The notes under the pieces are model-generated. The model saw only the letters and a program-made list of their open reading frames with translations. It did no database searches and was not told where the DNA came from. From a bacterium (lineage in GTDB: Bacteria; Bacillota; Clostridia; Oscillospirales; Acutalibacteraceae), in the NCBI GenBank assembly GCA_020625875.1, contig JAHLAX010000070.1, positions 62,001-126,000 of the forward strand: a stretch of DNA of 64,000 nt. The letters are read 5' to 3'. Positions 26,034-34,375 of the stretch are shown piece after piece. Position 1 is the first letter of the stretch; the number at the start of each line of letters is the position of its first letter. The position numbers were made by a program, and so were the translations under genes.

Positions 26034-27122
26034 ATGAAGAAGTTTTTGAAACCGAAGTATATTTTTAATGTCGCGGTAATATTTCTTTGCGTCGGCATTA
26101 TTCTGTACTTCTTCTTCAGTGAAAACGGCTTAAGAGATTTGCTCAACTCCAACACTCCCATTTTGTGGGAGTGGATTGTTGTCGCGCTCGTTTGTGAGGT
26201 CGTTTTTATGCTTTTCGAGTCCTCGGTTATATATGTGTTCATAAAAGACGACTTCCCCGCGTTCAGGTTTATTGACGCGGTCAAGGTCGCGCTGATGGGG
26301 CTTTTCTGGTGCGCGGTAACGCCGAGCTCCACGGGCGGACAGCCGATGCAGGTCTATCTTTTGTACTCGATGAAGGTGCCTGTCGGCTACAGCTCGTCAA
26401 GGCTGATTCAGAAATTCATGGTTTATCAGGTCGTGCTGACGCTGATAAACATTATATCGGTTTTTATCAATATCGGCACCATAGTATCTCAGCCGAACAA
26501 CAACGTCAGGCTGATTATCGTGCTGCTCGCGCTGGGCTTCATCACCCAAATCGGCGTTACGGTAATGTTTTTGATTTTCAGCTTTTCCGAAAAGGTCAGT
26601 CACAAGCTCGTTATGCTCGCGGCAAAGCTGCTCAACAAAATCAGAATCATCAAAAATGTTGACGAAAAAATCAGCAATATCGAAAAGCAGCTCGACAACT
26701 TTCACACCTCGAACCGCGATATATACAAAAAGCCGAAGCTGCTGATAAAAGTGTCGATACTGACGTTCTGTCAGTTTATCGCGATGTTCCTTGTGTCGTA
26801 CTTCATCTACAGGGCGCTTGGCTTTAACGAGGCGAACCCCGCGCAGATTATTTCGTGTCAGGCTATAGTAAACCTCGTCAGCGGTATGATACCGATTCCC
26901 GGGGCGTCGGGAGCCGCGGAGCTGAGCTTCACGGTGTTCTTCGGACCGTTCTTCGTCCACGGCACATTAAAGAGCGCGGCGCTTATCTGGCGATTTATCA
27001 ACTATTACGCTGTAGTATTCTTCACCGCGCCGTTCGCCTACTTCTCAAAGGGCAAAACCGAGGAGGGCAAGAAGGCGGAAGAAGCGGAGCAACAGCAGTT
27101 ATCAGTGAACAGTGAACAGTGA
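26034..27122 (+). CDS. Lysylphosphatidylglycerol synthetase/UPF0104-type transmembrane protein
   Basis: 362 residues with about eight membrane helices and the two conserved loops of the MprF-flippase-like family, GGQPMQVYLL (about 101-110) and GMIPIPGASGAAELSF (about 285-300). There is no aminoacyl-transferase domain, so it is the flippase-type half only. Family members are thought to move lipids between membrane leaflets. Directly follows the glycolipid synthase gene. The C-terminal tail is rich in Glu, Lys and Gln. Three GTGAACA copies overlap its end. Confidence 0.85.
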   Translation: MKKFLKPKYIFNVAVIFLCVGIILYFFFSENGLRDLLNSNTPILWEWIVVALVCEVVFMLFESSVIYVFIKDDFPAFRFIDAVKVALMGLFWCAVTPSSTGGQPMQVYLLYSMKVPVGYSSSRLIQKFMVYQVVLTLINIISVFINIGTIVSQPNNNVRLIIVLLALGFITQIGVTVMFLIFSFSEKVSHKLVMLAAKLLNKIRIIKNVDEKISNIEKQLDNFHTSNRDIYKKPKLLIKVSILTFCQFIAMFLVSYFIYRALGFNEANPAQIISCQAIVNLVSGMIPIPGASGAAELSFTVFFGPFFVHGTLKSAALIWRFINYYAVVFFTAPFAYFSKGKTEEGKKAEEAEQQQLSVNSEQ

Positions 27123-27128
27123 ACAGTT

Positions 27129-27164
27129 AAAGGGCAGCCTCAAGAGTCGTTTGAGCTGCCCTTT
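27129..27164 (+). terminator. Hairpin terminator after the flippase-like gene
   Basis: AAAGGGCAG (27129-27137) pairs with CTGCCCTTT (27156-27164), with an inner CTCAA/TTGAG extension. The T-run is short. Confidence 0.6.
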
Positions 27165-27189
27165 ATGTGCTATTCTAAGGTTTTTTCTC

Positions 27190-27253
27190 TGTCATTCTGA
27201 GGAGCAAGGCGACGAAGAATCTTTTAAGATCCTTCGCGTTGCTCAGGATGACA
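27190..27253. repeat. 64-bp palindromic intergenic repeat (TGTCATTCTGAG type)
   Basis: Starts TGTCATTCTGAGGAGC and ends GCTCAGGATGACA. The arms fold around ATCTTTTAAGAT. This matches a palindromic repeat type that I recall as widespread between genes in many bacterial genomes. It lies between convergent genes. Confidence 0.7.
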
Positions 27254-27313
27254 GTTTTGTTGTTTCAGCTTATCTTAATGACATCGAGCCAATGGCTGCC
27301 CTTTCTTATCCTC

Positions 27314-29626
27314 TCAGTTCTCAATTAATCTGACCACAACCGCGGTAATATCGTCGTCGTGGGCGTCATTGCGGCGTTTAATCGCTTCGTTCACAACCTC
27401 CTTGGCGAGGTCGGCGCATCTCGCGTTTGAAAAGTCGCGAATCAGCCTTTCGAGCCATTTTTCATCGTCCGTAAAAGCTCCGTCAGATACCATCACAGCA
27501 ACATCTCCCCCTGACAGTTTTATTTTTTCTTTCGAAAACTTTACATTACCCAGAATGCCCACAGGCAGCGAGGTCGCGGTTTTCTTCAAAAGATGACCGC
27601 CCTTTTTTATATATGTGTACGGCGCGCCCGCTTTGTTGAAAACTGTCTTGCCGCTGAACAAATCTATCTTCATCAAATCAACTGTGGCAAGGCTCTCGTC
27701 CTCGCTTTTGACCATAAGCGCCGAGTTGACAACCTTGAGGGCGCAGTCCTCGCTGAGCCCCGCCTTGAGCAGCTTTGTCATAATCGAAACGGTCATATTG
27801 CTGTCAACAGCCGCCCTGCCGCCCGTGCCCATACCGTCGCTTATCAGCGCCACAAACTGACCGAAGCCGTTTGAAAAACAGTTGACGCAGTCGCCGCAGA
27901 GCTTGCCGCGGTTAAAAACATGCTGATACACGCCGACCTCAATGTCATATACGGGAATTTCATTGAGCACAACGCGCTGTCGGGTGCCGACCTCTGTGAC
28001 GAGCGGAGTGTCGAAGCACCTCGCGCAGAGCGCTGAAATATCTTTAGCCAAGGCGTTTTTCTTCAGGGCTGTTTTTCCCTTGGCGAGCTGGATTTCAACC
28101 GACATCCTGCCGTTTGTATCAATCATACAGGAGCACTCAACGGGCAGCAGTCCCTCGCCCCTGAGATACTCGAGCACGCGCGCGCTTGAATCGGGATCGT
28201 AGCTTTTATAGTCCTCAATCTCTGCCGCCAAATCGCCGAGAATTTCAGACAAGCCCGAAAACTGCCCCGCCACCATTGAGCGGATTTCGCCTACCCTCTC
28301 GCCCGCCTCGATACCGCCGATATAGTCGCCGTAGCCGCGGTTTATGCTGTCCGCAACCTCAATCTGGCGGCAGCATTTTTTTGAGAACAGGTTTTCAACA
28401 TCGCTCTCGGTGACATAACCCTGTGACTTAAGCGGAGCGGATAACCTCGCGAAATCCTCTTTTGTTGAGTTCTTGTGACGCTCCCAACAATAAACCCTCA
28501 TTCCGCAGTTTTTGCAGACGTCCTCGCTCGCGCTCTCATAGACGCTGTCAACATCGGGAGCGTAGAGCTTTTTGAGCTCACGGCTGACGCTGTTCACACA
28601 GTCGCTGACGTTGTTAAGGGCGCTTGAGGCGAAGTCGAGCCGCATCACAACAGAGTTTCGAAGCGAGCGCTCGCCCCTTGTGCTCTCGCGCGGCAAAAAC
28701 AGCGGAGTAATATACCGCTCAACCTCCTTAGGCAGTATCATAAATACTCCCAAACCGATAAGAGTTTCAATAAAAATCGGCGTCATAACCGAGCTGTCGC
28801 CCGCTGACAGAAGCATAATTGTGTTGCAGATAATAAAACTCACCGCGACGCCGAGCTTGCCCGAGACGGCGAACAATCCGCCGATAAGTCCGCCGAAGCT
28901 GTAGCCCGCGCAGATGAAGGCGTAGCCCTTGCCCGTCATTCCGAACACAGCTCCCGTGGCAACTCCAGCCACAGCGCCGCCCGCCGCGCCGCCATATCTC
29001 GCGCAGACCATAATGACCGCCACCGACAGAATCCTGCCGAGCGAAACGCGCTCAACCTCGATGCTTCCGAGAGAGAGCATAACCACACAGCCCGCCAGCG
29101 CCACACACGCCATCTCAGAGCGCGAGAGGCTTGTAATTCGCCTGCCCTCGTCGAATAGAAGCAGACTTTTTTTGAGGAAATACGCCGCTCCAGCCGCGAG
29201 CAAAGCCTCAATAAGAACCGTAGAAAAATACGATAAAGTGCTTGTGCTGACGAACATCATCGCGATTCCCGAGGCGAGCACGGGCAAAAACGCGACAGTA
29301 GGGGCATAAATCACCGAGCGGCTGAGCTGCTTTATGTCGTCAAGTGTCCAGCGCACAGCCGCGACCGCGATGACGACAGCGACGTACCTGAACGGCTGGG
29401 ACGGATTAAGAATAATATATCCAACCGACGTGCCAAGCACCGACCATATGAGGTGCTTTCGGGGCACGGCGGCGATATAGCTCCCGCCGAAGGGCGCGAG
29501 GTTTATAAAAATAGTTCCTCGACAAACGAGGATTCCGAGCAAGAAATGCACAACCGCCTCTATAATTCCGCGCATCGCCGCCGCGTTTTCTTTTCGGTAT
29601 CTTCTCAGGGTTCTTTCCGCGATCAT
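27314..29626 (-). CDS. spoIIE: Stage II sporulation protein E (SpoIIE phosphatase)
   Basis: A membrane-bound PP2C-type phosphatase that dephosphorylates SpoIIAA in the forespore and so activates sigma F, with a second role in polar septum formation. 770 residues: an N-terminal domain with about ten membrane helices (up to about 310), a central regulatory region with CKNCGMRVYCW (about 375), and a C-terminal PP2C domain (about 545-770) with LISDGMGTGGRA, AVMVSDG and HDDDITAVVVRL metal-site motifs. The ATG at 29626 is preferred, since AAAGG lies 9 nt upstream of it but directly abuts the earlier in-frame ATG at 29635. Confidence 0.96.
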   Translation of the reverse strand: MIAERTLRRYRKENAAAMRGIIEAVVHFLLGILVCRGTIFINLAPFGGSYIAAVPRKHLIWSVLGTSVGYIILNPSQPFRYVAVVIAVAAVRWTLDDIKQLSRSVIYAPTVAFLPVLASGIAMMFVSTSTLSYFSTVLIEALLAAGAAYFLKKSLLLFDEGRRITSLSRSEMACVALAGCVVMLSLGSIEVERVSLGRILSVAVIMVCARYGGAAGGAVAGVATGAVFGMTGKGYAFICAGYSFGGLIGGLFAVSGKLGVAVSFIICNTIMLLSAGDSSVMTPIFIETLIGLGVFMILPKEVERYITPLFLPRESTRGERSLRNSVVMRLDFASSALNNVSDCVNSVSRELKKLYAPDVDSVYESASEDVCKNCGMRVYCWERHKNSTKEDFARLSAPLKSQGYVTESDVENLFSKKCCRQIEVADSINRGYGDYIGGIEAGERVGEIRSMVAGQFSGLSEILGDLAAEIEDYKSYDPDSSARVLEYLRGEGLLPVECSCMIDTNGRMSVEIQLAKGKTALKKNALAKDISALCARCFDTPLVTEVGTRQRVVLNEIPVYDIEVGVYQHVFNRGKLCGDCVNCFSNGFGQFVALISDGMGTGGRAAVDSNMTVSIMTKLLKAGLSEDCALKVVNSALMVKSEDESLATVDLMKIDLFSGKTVFNKAGAPYTYIKKGGHLLKKTATSLPVGILGNVKFSKEKIKLSGGDVAVMVSDGAFTDDEKWLERLIRDFSNARCADLAKEVVNEAIKRRNDAHDDDITAVVVRLIEN

Positions 29627-29656
29627 TTTAAACATCCTTTATAATTTCGTACCCTA

Positions 29657-29690
29657 ATTATAATCAGCGCGGCAAAAGACTTTTGTCACA
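29657..29690 (-). promoter_or_regulatory. Candidate Spo0A-dependent promoter of spoIIE
   Basis: TATAAT (29662-29657) and -35 GTGACA (29689-29684) are separated by 21 bp. That wide spacing is known from the Bacillus subtilis spoIIE promoter. TTTGTCACA (29682-29690, plus strand) overlaps the -35 and matches the Spo0A box TTTGTCRAA at 8 of 9 positions. Confidence 0.6.
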
Positions 29691-29741
29691 ACGGGTAGGA
29701 GTTTTATGAATTGTTTTAAAGGATAATAGCGGTTAAGGTCG

Positions 29742-29771
29742 TAAAAGAACAAGGCAGCCGATTGGCTGCCT
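29742..29771 (-). terminator. Intrinsic terminator of the amylase/MGMT genes
   Basis: AGGCAGCC (29771-29764), AATC loop, GGCTGCCT (29759-29752), then TGTTCTTTT. Confidence 0.75.
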
Positions 29772-29772
29772 G

Positions 29773-30078
29773 TTAAAAAATATATCTGTATTCTTCTAAA
29801 TCAACTGTGAAGTTTATGACCTCTACTCCTTCATATTCAAGGAGCTCCTTTTGGCGTGTAAGACCGCCAAACACAAAGAGCGGAGCCAGTTTGCCCTCTC
29901 CGTTGACAACTCTGTGACAGGGAACTATGCCCTCGAGAGGATTTTTATGCAAGGCGTTTCCTACCGCTCTCGACAGTCCGCGGTTGCCCAAGGCTTTCGC
30001 GATATCACCGTAGGTTGTAACCATACCTTTCGGCACTTTCATCACAAGGTCGTAGACCTTGCCTTCAAACTCAGTCAT
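29773..30078 (-). CDS. MGMT/Ogt-like C-terminal domain protein
   Basis: 101 residues, equal to the DNA-binding and active-site domain of O6-alkylguanine-DNA alkyltransferases without the usual N-terminal domain. The active site is intact: VPCHRVV with Cys54, so it is not a Trp-type alkyltransferase-like protein. TTYGDIAKALG (about 21-31) and SRAVGNALHKNP (about 36-47) form the helix-turn-helix. Likely repairs alkylated guanine directly or marks lesions. Its start overlaps the amylase stop by 8 bp, so the two are co-translated despite unrelated roles. Confidence 0.85.
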   Translation of the reverse strand: MTEFEGKVYDLVMKVPKGMVTTYGDIAKALGNRGLSRAVGNALHKNPLEGIVPCHRVVNGEGKLAPLFVFGGLTRQKELLEYEGVEVINFTVDLEEYRYIF

Positions 30079-31669
30079 TTATCTTTAGAACCGCGGTTGA
30101 ATACGAAGGCATCTTCAGTTCGCTGCCGCTGAGTTCAACCTCGGACTTATCGTTCTTGGAGTTTGACGCGTTAAAGCCCGCGCGAAGCTCCGCGTTGTCA
30201 GTGAGCTTAAGCGTCTTGCTCTCGTCCTTCGACAGATTGTGGACAATCAACAGCTTGTCGCCCTTATACTCTACATAATAGCTGCAAACAGCGCTGTCGT
30301 CAAAAATCTTCGTCTTGCCGATTGTGCCGCGCGCTATCGCGGGGTTTTGATTTTTAACCCTTATTACGCGCTTGTAGAAGTTGAGAATCGAGCTCTTGTC
30401 CTTCTGCTGTTGTTTTACGCCGCCGTACGAAACGTGCTCTGCGTTCGGTCCGGCTCCGTCGGTGTAAATCTTGGGCAGCTTTTTGCTGTCCCAAATCATC
30501 GCCTCACGCTTATATCCGTCGGCGCTCTGAGAAGCGTCCTGTGTTGTGCCTAACTCCTCACCGTAATAGATGAACGAGTTGCCGGGCACAAGCATATACA
30601 CAGCCGCGCCCATTTTAATCTGAGCGGCGTCGGCAAAGTAGTTGCCGCTTCGGATTTGGTCATGGTTAGAGAGGAAGAAGCAGTTTATAGCGTTTTTGTT
30701 CTGCTTTTTGGTCTCGGCGATATAGTTCTTGACCGAATCGGCGAGGTTGCCCTCCATCGAGGTGCGAACAGCGTTGACAAACGGTCCCGAAGCGCCCGCG
30801 TAGCCGAAGGCGAACAGGCTGTCTATACCCGAGGAGTACATCTGCTGAATCTCAGCGTTGCCTGTCCAGTGCTCGCCTACCATATAGACGTCCTTCTTTA
30901 TGTCCTGAGCCATTTTGTAGTACCATTTAAGGAACTCATCGCCCTTTGTATGGGCGTTTGTGTAGTAGAGCGTAGCGTCAAGACGGAAGCCGTCCGCGTT
31001 GTGCTCCTTAAGCCAGAAGTAAGCGACCATTTTGAAATAATCGCGGGTACACTGAGCGTTCAGATTCCACTCGGGCATCGAGGGCGAGAAATTGCTCTCA
31101 TAGTAATAGCCGTTGCCGATGGCGGTATATTTGTCACCAGGACTCTCGTCGTAGCGCGCGATTTCAAAATACTTCGCGTCGTCCTTGAGGTTGCCCTTGA
31201 GCGCCTGCTTGCACGCGTTGACAAAGAGCGGATTGTCCTTTGAGCAGTGGTTGAGCACCATATCAATTATCAGCTTGATACCCCTTTTGTGGCACTCCTT
31301 AACAAGCTTGTCAAAGGTCTTAAGCGTTCCGAAACGCTCATCGACGTCCATATAATTCTGCACATCATACTTGTGATATGAGGGCGAGGGCATAATCGGA
31401 GTGAGCCAGATTCCGTCCACACCGAGGTCGTCGGTTGTTTCGGGGTTGCCGTCGTTGAGGTAATCGAGCTTGTCGATGATGCCCTGGAGGTCGCCGACGG
31501 CGTCGTTGTCGCTGTCGTTAAAGGCGCTGACGAAAATCTGATAGTAGTTCCTGAATTTATCGGTCGAAGGCTTTGCCTCGAGCGTTTCAACAGGGTCAGA
31601 AGCCCCGCAGCCGCCGAGGCACGCCGCGAGGATTGTCAGCGTTAATATAATGGCGAGAAGTTTTTTCAT
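30071..31669 (-). CDS. GH13 alpha-amylase lipoprotein
   Basis: 532 residues. The signal peptide ends in lipobox LGGC with Cys21, so the enzyme should be membrane-anchored outside the cell. GH13 catalytic barrel with DMVLNH (about 136-141), nucleophile Asp231 (GFRLDA), acid/base Glu266 (VGEHW) and SNHD with Asp337. A C-terminal beta domain follows (about 440-530). The fold suits hydrolysis of starch or maltodextrins near the transporter encoded upstream. It starts about 67 bp after the malG-like gene, with a terminator hairpin in between that may lower its expression. Confidence 0.93.
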   Translation of the reverse strand: MKKLLAIILTLTILAACLGGCGASDPVETLEAKPSTDKFRNYYQIFVSAFNDSDNDAVGDLQGIIDKLDYLNDGNPETTDDLGVDGIWLTPIMPSPSYHKYDVQNYMDVDERFGTLKTFDKLVKECHKRGIKLIIDMVLNHCSKDNPLFVNACKQALKGNLKDDAKYFEIARYDESPGDKYTAIGNGYYYESNFSPSMPEWNLNAQCTRDYFKMVAYFWLKEHNADGFRLDATLYYTNAHTKGDEFLKWYYKMAQDIKKDVYMVGEHWTGNAEIQQMYSSGIDSLFAFGYAGASGPFVNAVRTSMEGNLADSVKNYIAETKKQNKNAINCFFLSNHDQIRSGNYFADAAQIKMGAAVYMLVPGNSFIYYGEELGTTQDASQSADGYKREAMIWDSKKLPKIYTDGAGPNAEHVSYGGVKQQQKDKSSILNFYKRVIRVKNQNPAIARGTIGKTKIFDDSAVCSYYVEYKGDKLLIVHNLSKDESKTLKLTDNAELRAGFNASNSKNDKSEVELSGSELKMPSYSTAVLKIND

Positions 31670-31690
31670 AGTCTTGTTCCTTTCGTTAAG

Positions 31691-31716
31691 GAAAAGGGGC
31701 GACCGAAGCCGCCCCT
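31691..31716 (-). terminator. Hairpin between the permease gene and the amylase gene
   Basis: AGGGGCGGC (31716-31708), TTCG loop, GTCGCCCCT (31703-31695), then TTTTCC. Possibly only partial termination within the operon. Confidence 0.7.
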
Positions 31717-31736
31717 GAGGTTTTAAAAATTTAGGA

Positions 31737-32627
31737 TTAACCCTTTACGCCGCCGGCGGTTACGCCTTCAACGTAATAATTCTGCATCTTGAGGAACAGG
31801 GCCGTTACAGGTACGGCAACAAGAACCGAGCCCGCAAGGAAACGCTTGAACCACTGGTTCTTATGGTCGTTGTCAATCATCTTTTGCAGACCGATGGCAA
31901 CTGTGTAGTTATCAACCTTATCACCCGCGATAATCTTGGCGAGAATAAAGTCTGTCCAAGGACCGATAAATGATGTAAGTACGGTATAAACTACGATAGG
32001 TTTGGACATTGGGAGAATGATTCTCCAGAAAATCTGATTCTTAGTAGCGCCGTCGATAGTAGCGGCTTCGTCAAGAGCTCTCGGAATTGTATCGAAGAAG
32101 CCCTTTGAAATCTGGAAGCCGAGACCTGCGCCCGAGCTGTAGCAAATGATAAGCGACAGGATAGGACCGTCAAATCCGGGAATACCAAAGATTTGTTTAG
32201 CGTCAAGAAGCTGCATCGCTTTTAAGAGATAGTAAATAGCTATCATGGTCATAAAGCCAGGGAACATACCGAGGATCATACCGATGTTGATAAACTTTTT
32301 ACGTGATTTAAAGCGAAGACGCGAGAACGCGTACGCTACCATGAGCACGCTGATTGTTGAGATAACGCAGCTGAAGCAAGCGATGATGAATGTGTTGAGA
32401 TACCATCTCGGGAAGTTAAGTGAGCTTGTCTCAGTAAAGAGCTGCGCGTAGTTCTGGAAGCCAAAGCTTGAAGGAATCAGTGTCTGAGGAATAGCCTCAG
32501 GGTCAGCCGAGAACGACTGGATAATCAGATAACAAAGCGGTGAAATCCAGATAAGTCCCAAAAGCGCGAGAAGAATATAAACAATCGTATTAGCGAGGCC
32601 GCGTCTTAATTTATAACTTTTTATCAT
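31737..32627 (-). CDS. malG: Maltodextrin-type ABC transporter permease, MalG family
   Basis: 296 residues with six membrane helices and the permease EAA loop (EAATIDGATKNQIFWRIILPMSKP, in pieces, about 188-211) that contacts the ATPase. The C-terminus ends GVTAGGVKG, typical of MalG-like proteins. The ATG overlaps the malF stop (ATGA), with AGGAGG ahead of it. Import of maltose or maltodextrins is inferred from the adjacent amylase and the family type. No ATPase gene is in the cluster, so a shared MsmX-type ATPase elsewhere is likely. Confidence 0.88.
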   Translation of the reverse strand: MIKSYKLRRGLANTIVYILLALLGLIWISPLCYLIIQSFSADPEAIPQTLIPSSFGFQNYAQLFTETSSLNFPRWYLNTFIIACFSCVISTISVLMVAYAFSRLRFKSRKKFINIGMILGMFPGFMTMIAIYYLLKAMQLLDAKQIFGIPGFDGPILSLIICYSSGAGLGFQISKGFFDTIPRALDEAATIDGATKNQIFWRIILPMSKPIVVYTVLTSFIGPWTDFILAKIIAGDKVDNYTVAIGLQKMIDNDHKNQWFKRFLAGSVLVAVPVTALFLKMQNYYVEGVTAGGVKG

Positions 32628-34177
32628 GAGAACGCCTCCTCATCCTTCGCGGACTTCGTCATATTGAATGTAATCAGTGACAAGGTCGCGCAAACAATAA
32701 ATACAAGGATACCTATGGCGGCGGCGAGCTTGTAGTCCTGTCTTTCGCCCATGGTCAGGTTGAACAGCCATGTAACAAGGATGTCCGTGTAGCCCGCGTT
32801 GTAGTAGTCGGGATTGGACGGACCGCCACCCGTCAAGAGGTAGATAACGTTAAAGTTGTTGATATTGCCGATGAAGCTTGTGATGAGGTACGGGGTTGTA
32901 ACGAAGAGCATATACGGCAGAGTAATCTTTGTAAAGCTCTTGACAGGACCCGCGCCGTCAATCGTAGCCGACTCATAGAGGTCCGCGGGAATATTCATAA
33001 GAATACCCGAGGTGATGAGGATGGTGTACGGAATACCAACCCAGATGTTAACAATGATAACGGTTATTCGCGCGGAAAGCGGCGTACCGTTAAGGAATTT
33101 GATTGGCGTATGGTTGCCTGTTATCATTTCGATAAGCTGGTTGAGAGCACCGCCGTTCTCAGCGAGAATCTGAGCCATGAGAAGGAGGGATACGAACTGC
33201 GGAACAGCTACAACTACTACGAACAATGTTCTCCACAGAGCCTTGAGCTTGATGCCCTTCTTGTTAATCATAAGAGCAACAATCATACCGAGGATGTAGT
33301 TGGAGAATGTGGCGAAGATAGCCCAGATGATGGTCCATCCCGCCAAGTCGAGGAAGGTGCGAGCCTTGGCTTCGCCTCCCGCGAAGTTTACGAGCTGTCC
33401 GAAGTTGTCAAGTCCTGCCCACTGGAACAGATTGCCTGGCGGCAGGTGCGTCTTATCGTATGTGGTGAACGCGATAAGAATCATAAAGATGAGAGGCAGC
33501 ACGGTGAAGCAGCCGATTAGCAGGCAGGGAAGCGACATAAGAGTAATGTGGAACTTCTCGTCAAAGAATGCCTTGATTTCCTGTCTGAATCCGGGGATAG
33601 GCTCGCCGTTTTTCTTAGCCTCATATACCTTGTACGCGCTCTTGGTGTTCGCAATATAGATAGCGAAGAAAATAATTGTAACAACTATTGTAAGTACCGA
33701 GTAAAGAAGGATGAGCATCGAGTCGTCTACGAACTCTGTTACAGGGAATCCGTCAGCGTCAATTGTCTCCATCTTAGCTATGTAACCGAGCGAATGAGGA
33801 ACCTTGGTTTCCTGACCGCCAGTGATTACTGTACCGACAACGTTAATCTTGGAGATATAGTTCCACGCGAAGAAGATCATAAAGCTTATGTAAGCCGCTT
33901 CTGTCAGCAGGAATATAATTCCTTTGATAATCTGGCCTCTAACCATGTTAGATACGCCAAAAATAAGATAAGATAATTTTACGAAGATATCGCCCTTAAC
34001 GAATCTTTTTCCGTATCCGGCAATTCCTTTACCTACAGCTACAAAGAAATGTACAATCGCACGTCCCAAGAATTTAAAGAAACGCGCGATGTTCCCGGGT
34101 AGTTTCTTAAAGAACTGGGTAAAGTTATAACCGAATTTTTGGAAAGGATTAAGCTGCATATAATCAATATATCTCAT
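32624..34177 (-). CDS. malF: Maltodextrin-type ABC transporter permease, MalF family
   Basis: 517 residues, longer than most sugar permeases because of an N-terminal extension (about 1-190) with two extra membrane segments and an external loop, as seen in other MalF-like proteins. The six-helix permease core follows (about 215-510), with the EAA loop reading YESATIDGAGPVKSFTKITLP (in pieces, about 407-428). AAAGGAG precedes the start. Pairs with the downstream malG by a 4-bp overlap. It lies 198 bp after the binding-protein gene, with a hairpin in the gap. Confidence 0.88.
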   Translation of the reverse strand: MRYIDYMQLNPFQKFGYNFTQFFKKLPGNIARFFKFLGRAIVHFFVAVGKGIAGYGKRFVKGDIFVKLSYLIFGVSNMVRGQIIKGIIFLLTEAAYISFMIFFAWNYISKINVVGTVITGGQETKVPHSLGYIAKMETIDADGFPVTEFVDDSMLILLYSVLTIVVTIIFFAIYIANTKSAYKVYEAKKNGEPIPGFRQEIKAFFDEKFHITLMSLPCLLIGCFTVLPLIFMILIAFTTYDKTHLPPGNLFQWAGLDNFGQLVNFAGGEAKARTFLDLAGWTIIWAIFATFSNYILGMIVALMINKKGIKLKALWRTLFVVVVAVPQFVSLLLMAQILAENGGALNQLIEMITGNHTPIKFLNGTPLSARITVIIVNIWVGIPYTILITSGILMNIPADLYESATIDGAGPVKSFTKITLPYMLFVTTPYLITSFIGNINNFNVIYLLTGGGPSNPDYYNAGYTDILVTWLFNLTMGERQDYKLAAAIGILVFIVCATLSLITFNMTKSAKDEEAFS

Positions 34178-34328
34178 CTAATCACTCTCCTTTAGTCAAG
34201 TTTAGTTTAAATAATAGTTTTTAAATCCTTGTTTTTCGTTATCCTGTTCCCCTCGTTTTAAAAATCATTATTTAAACCAAACAATTTTTAAAACCACATG
34301 ATAACGTCCCTGTTATTAAGGGGGTATC

Positions 34329-34354
34329 AAGCAGCCCGCGTAAGCAGGCTGCTT
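34329..34354 (-). other. Intercistronic hairpin between the binding-protein and malF genes
   Basis: AAGCAGCC (34329-34336) pairs with GGCTGCTT (34347-34354). No T-run follows. Such hairpins often protect the upstream mRNA so that the binding protein is made in excess. Confidence 0.55.
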
Positions 34355-34375
34355 GTATTTTAAAAAGTTTACTGA

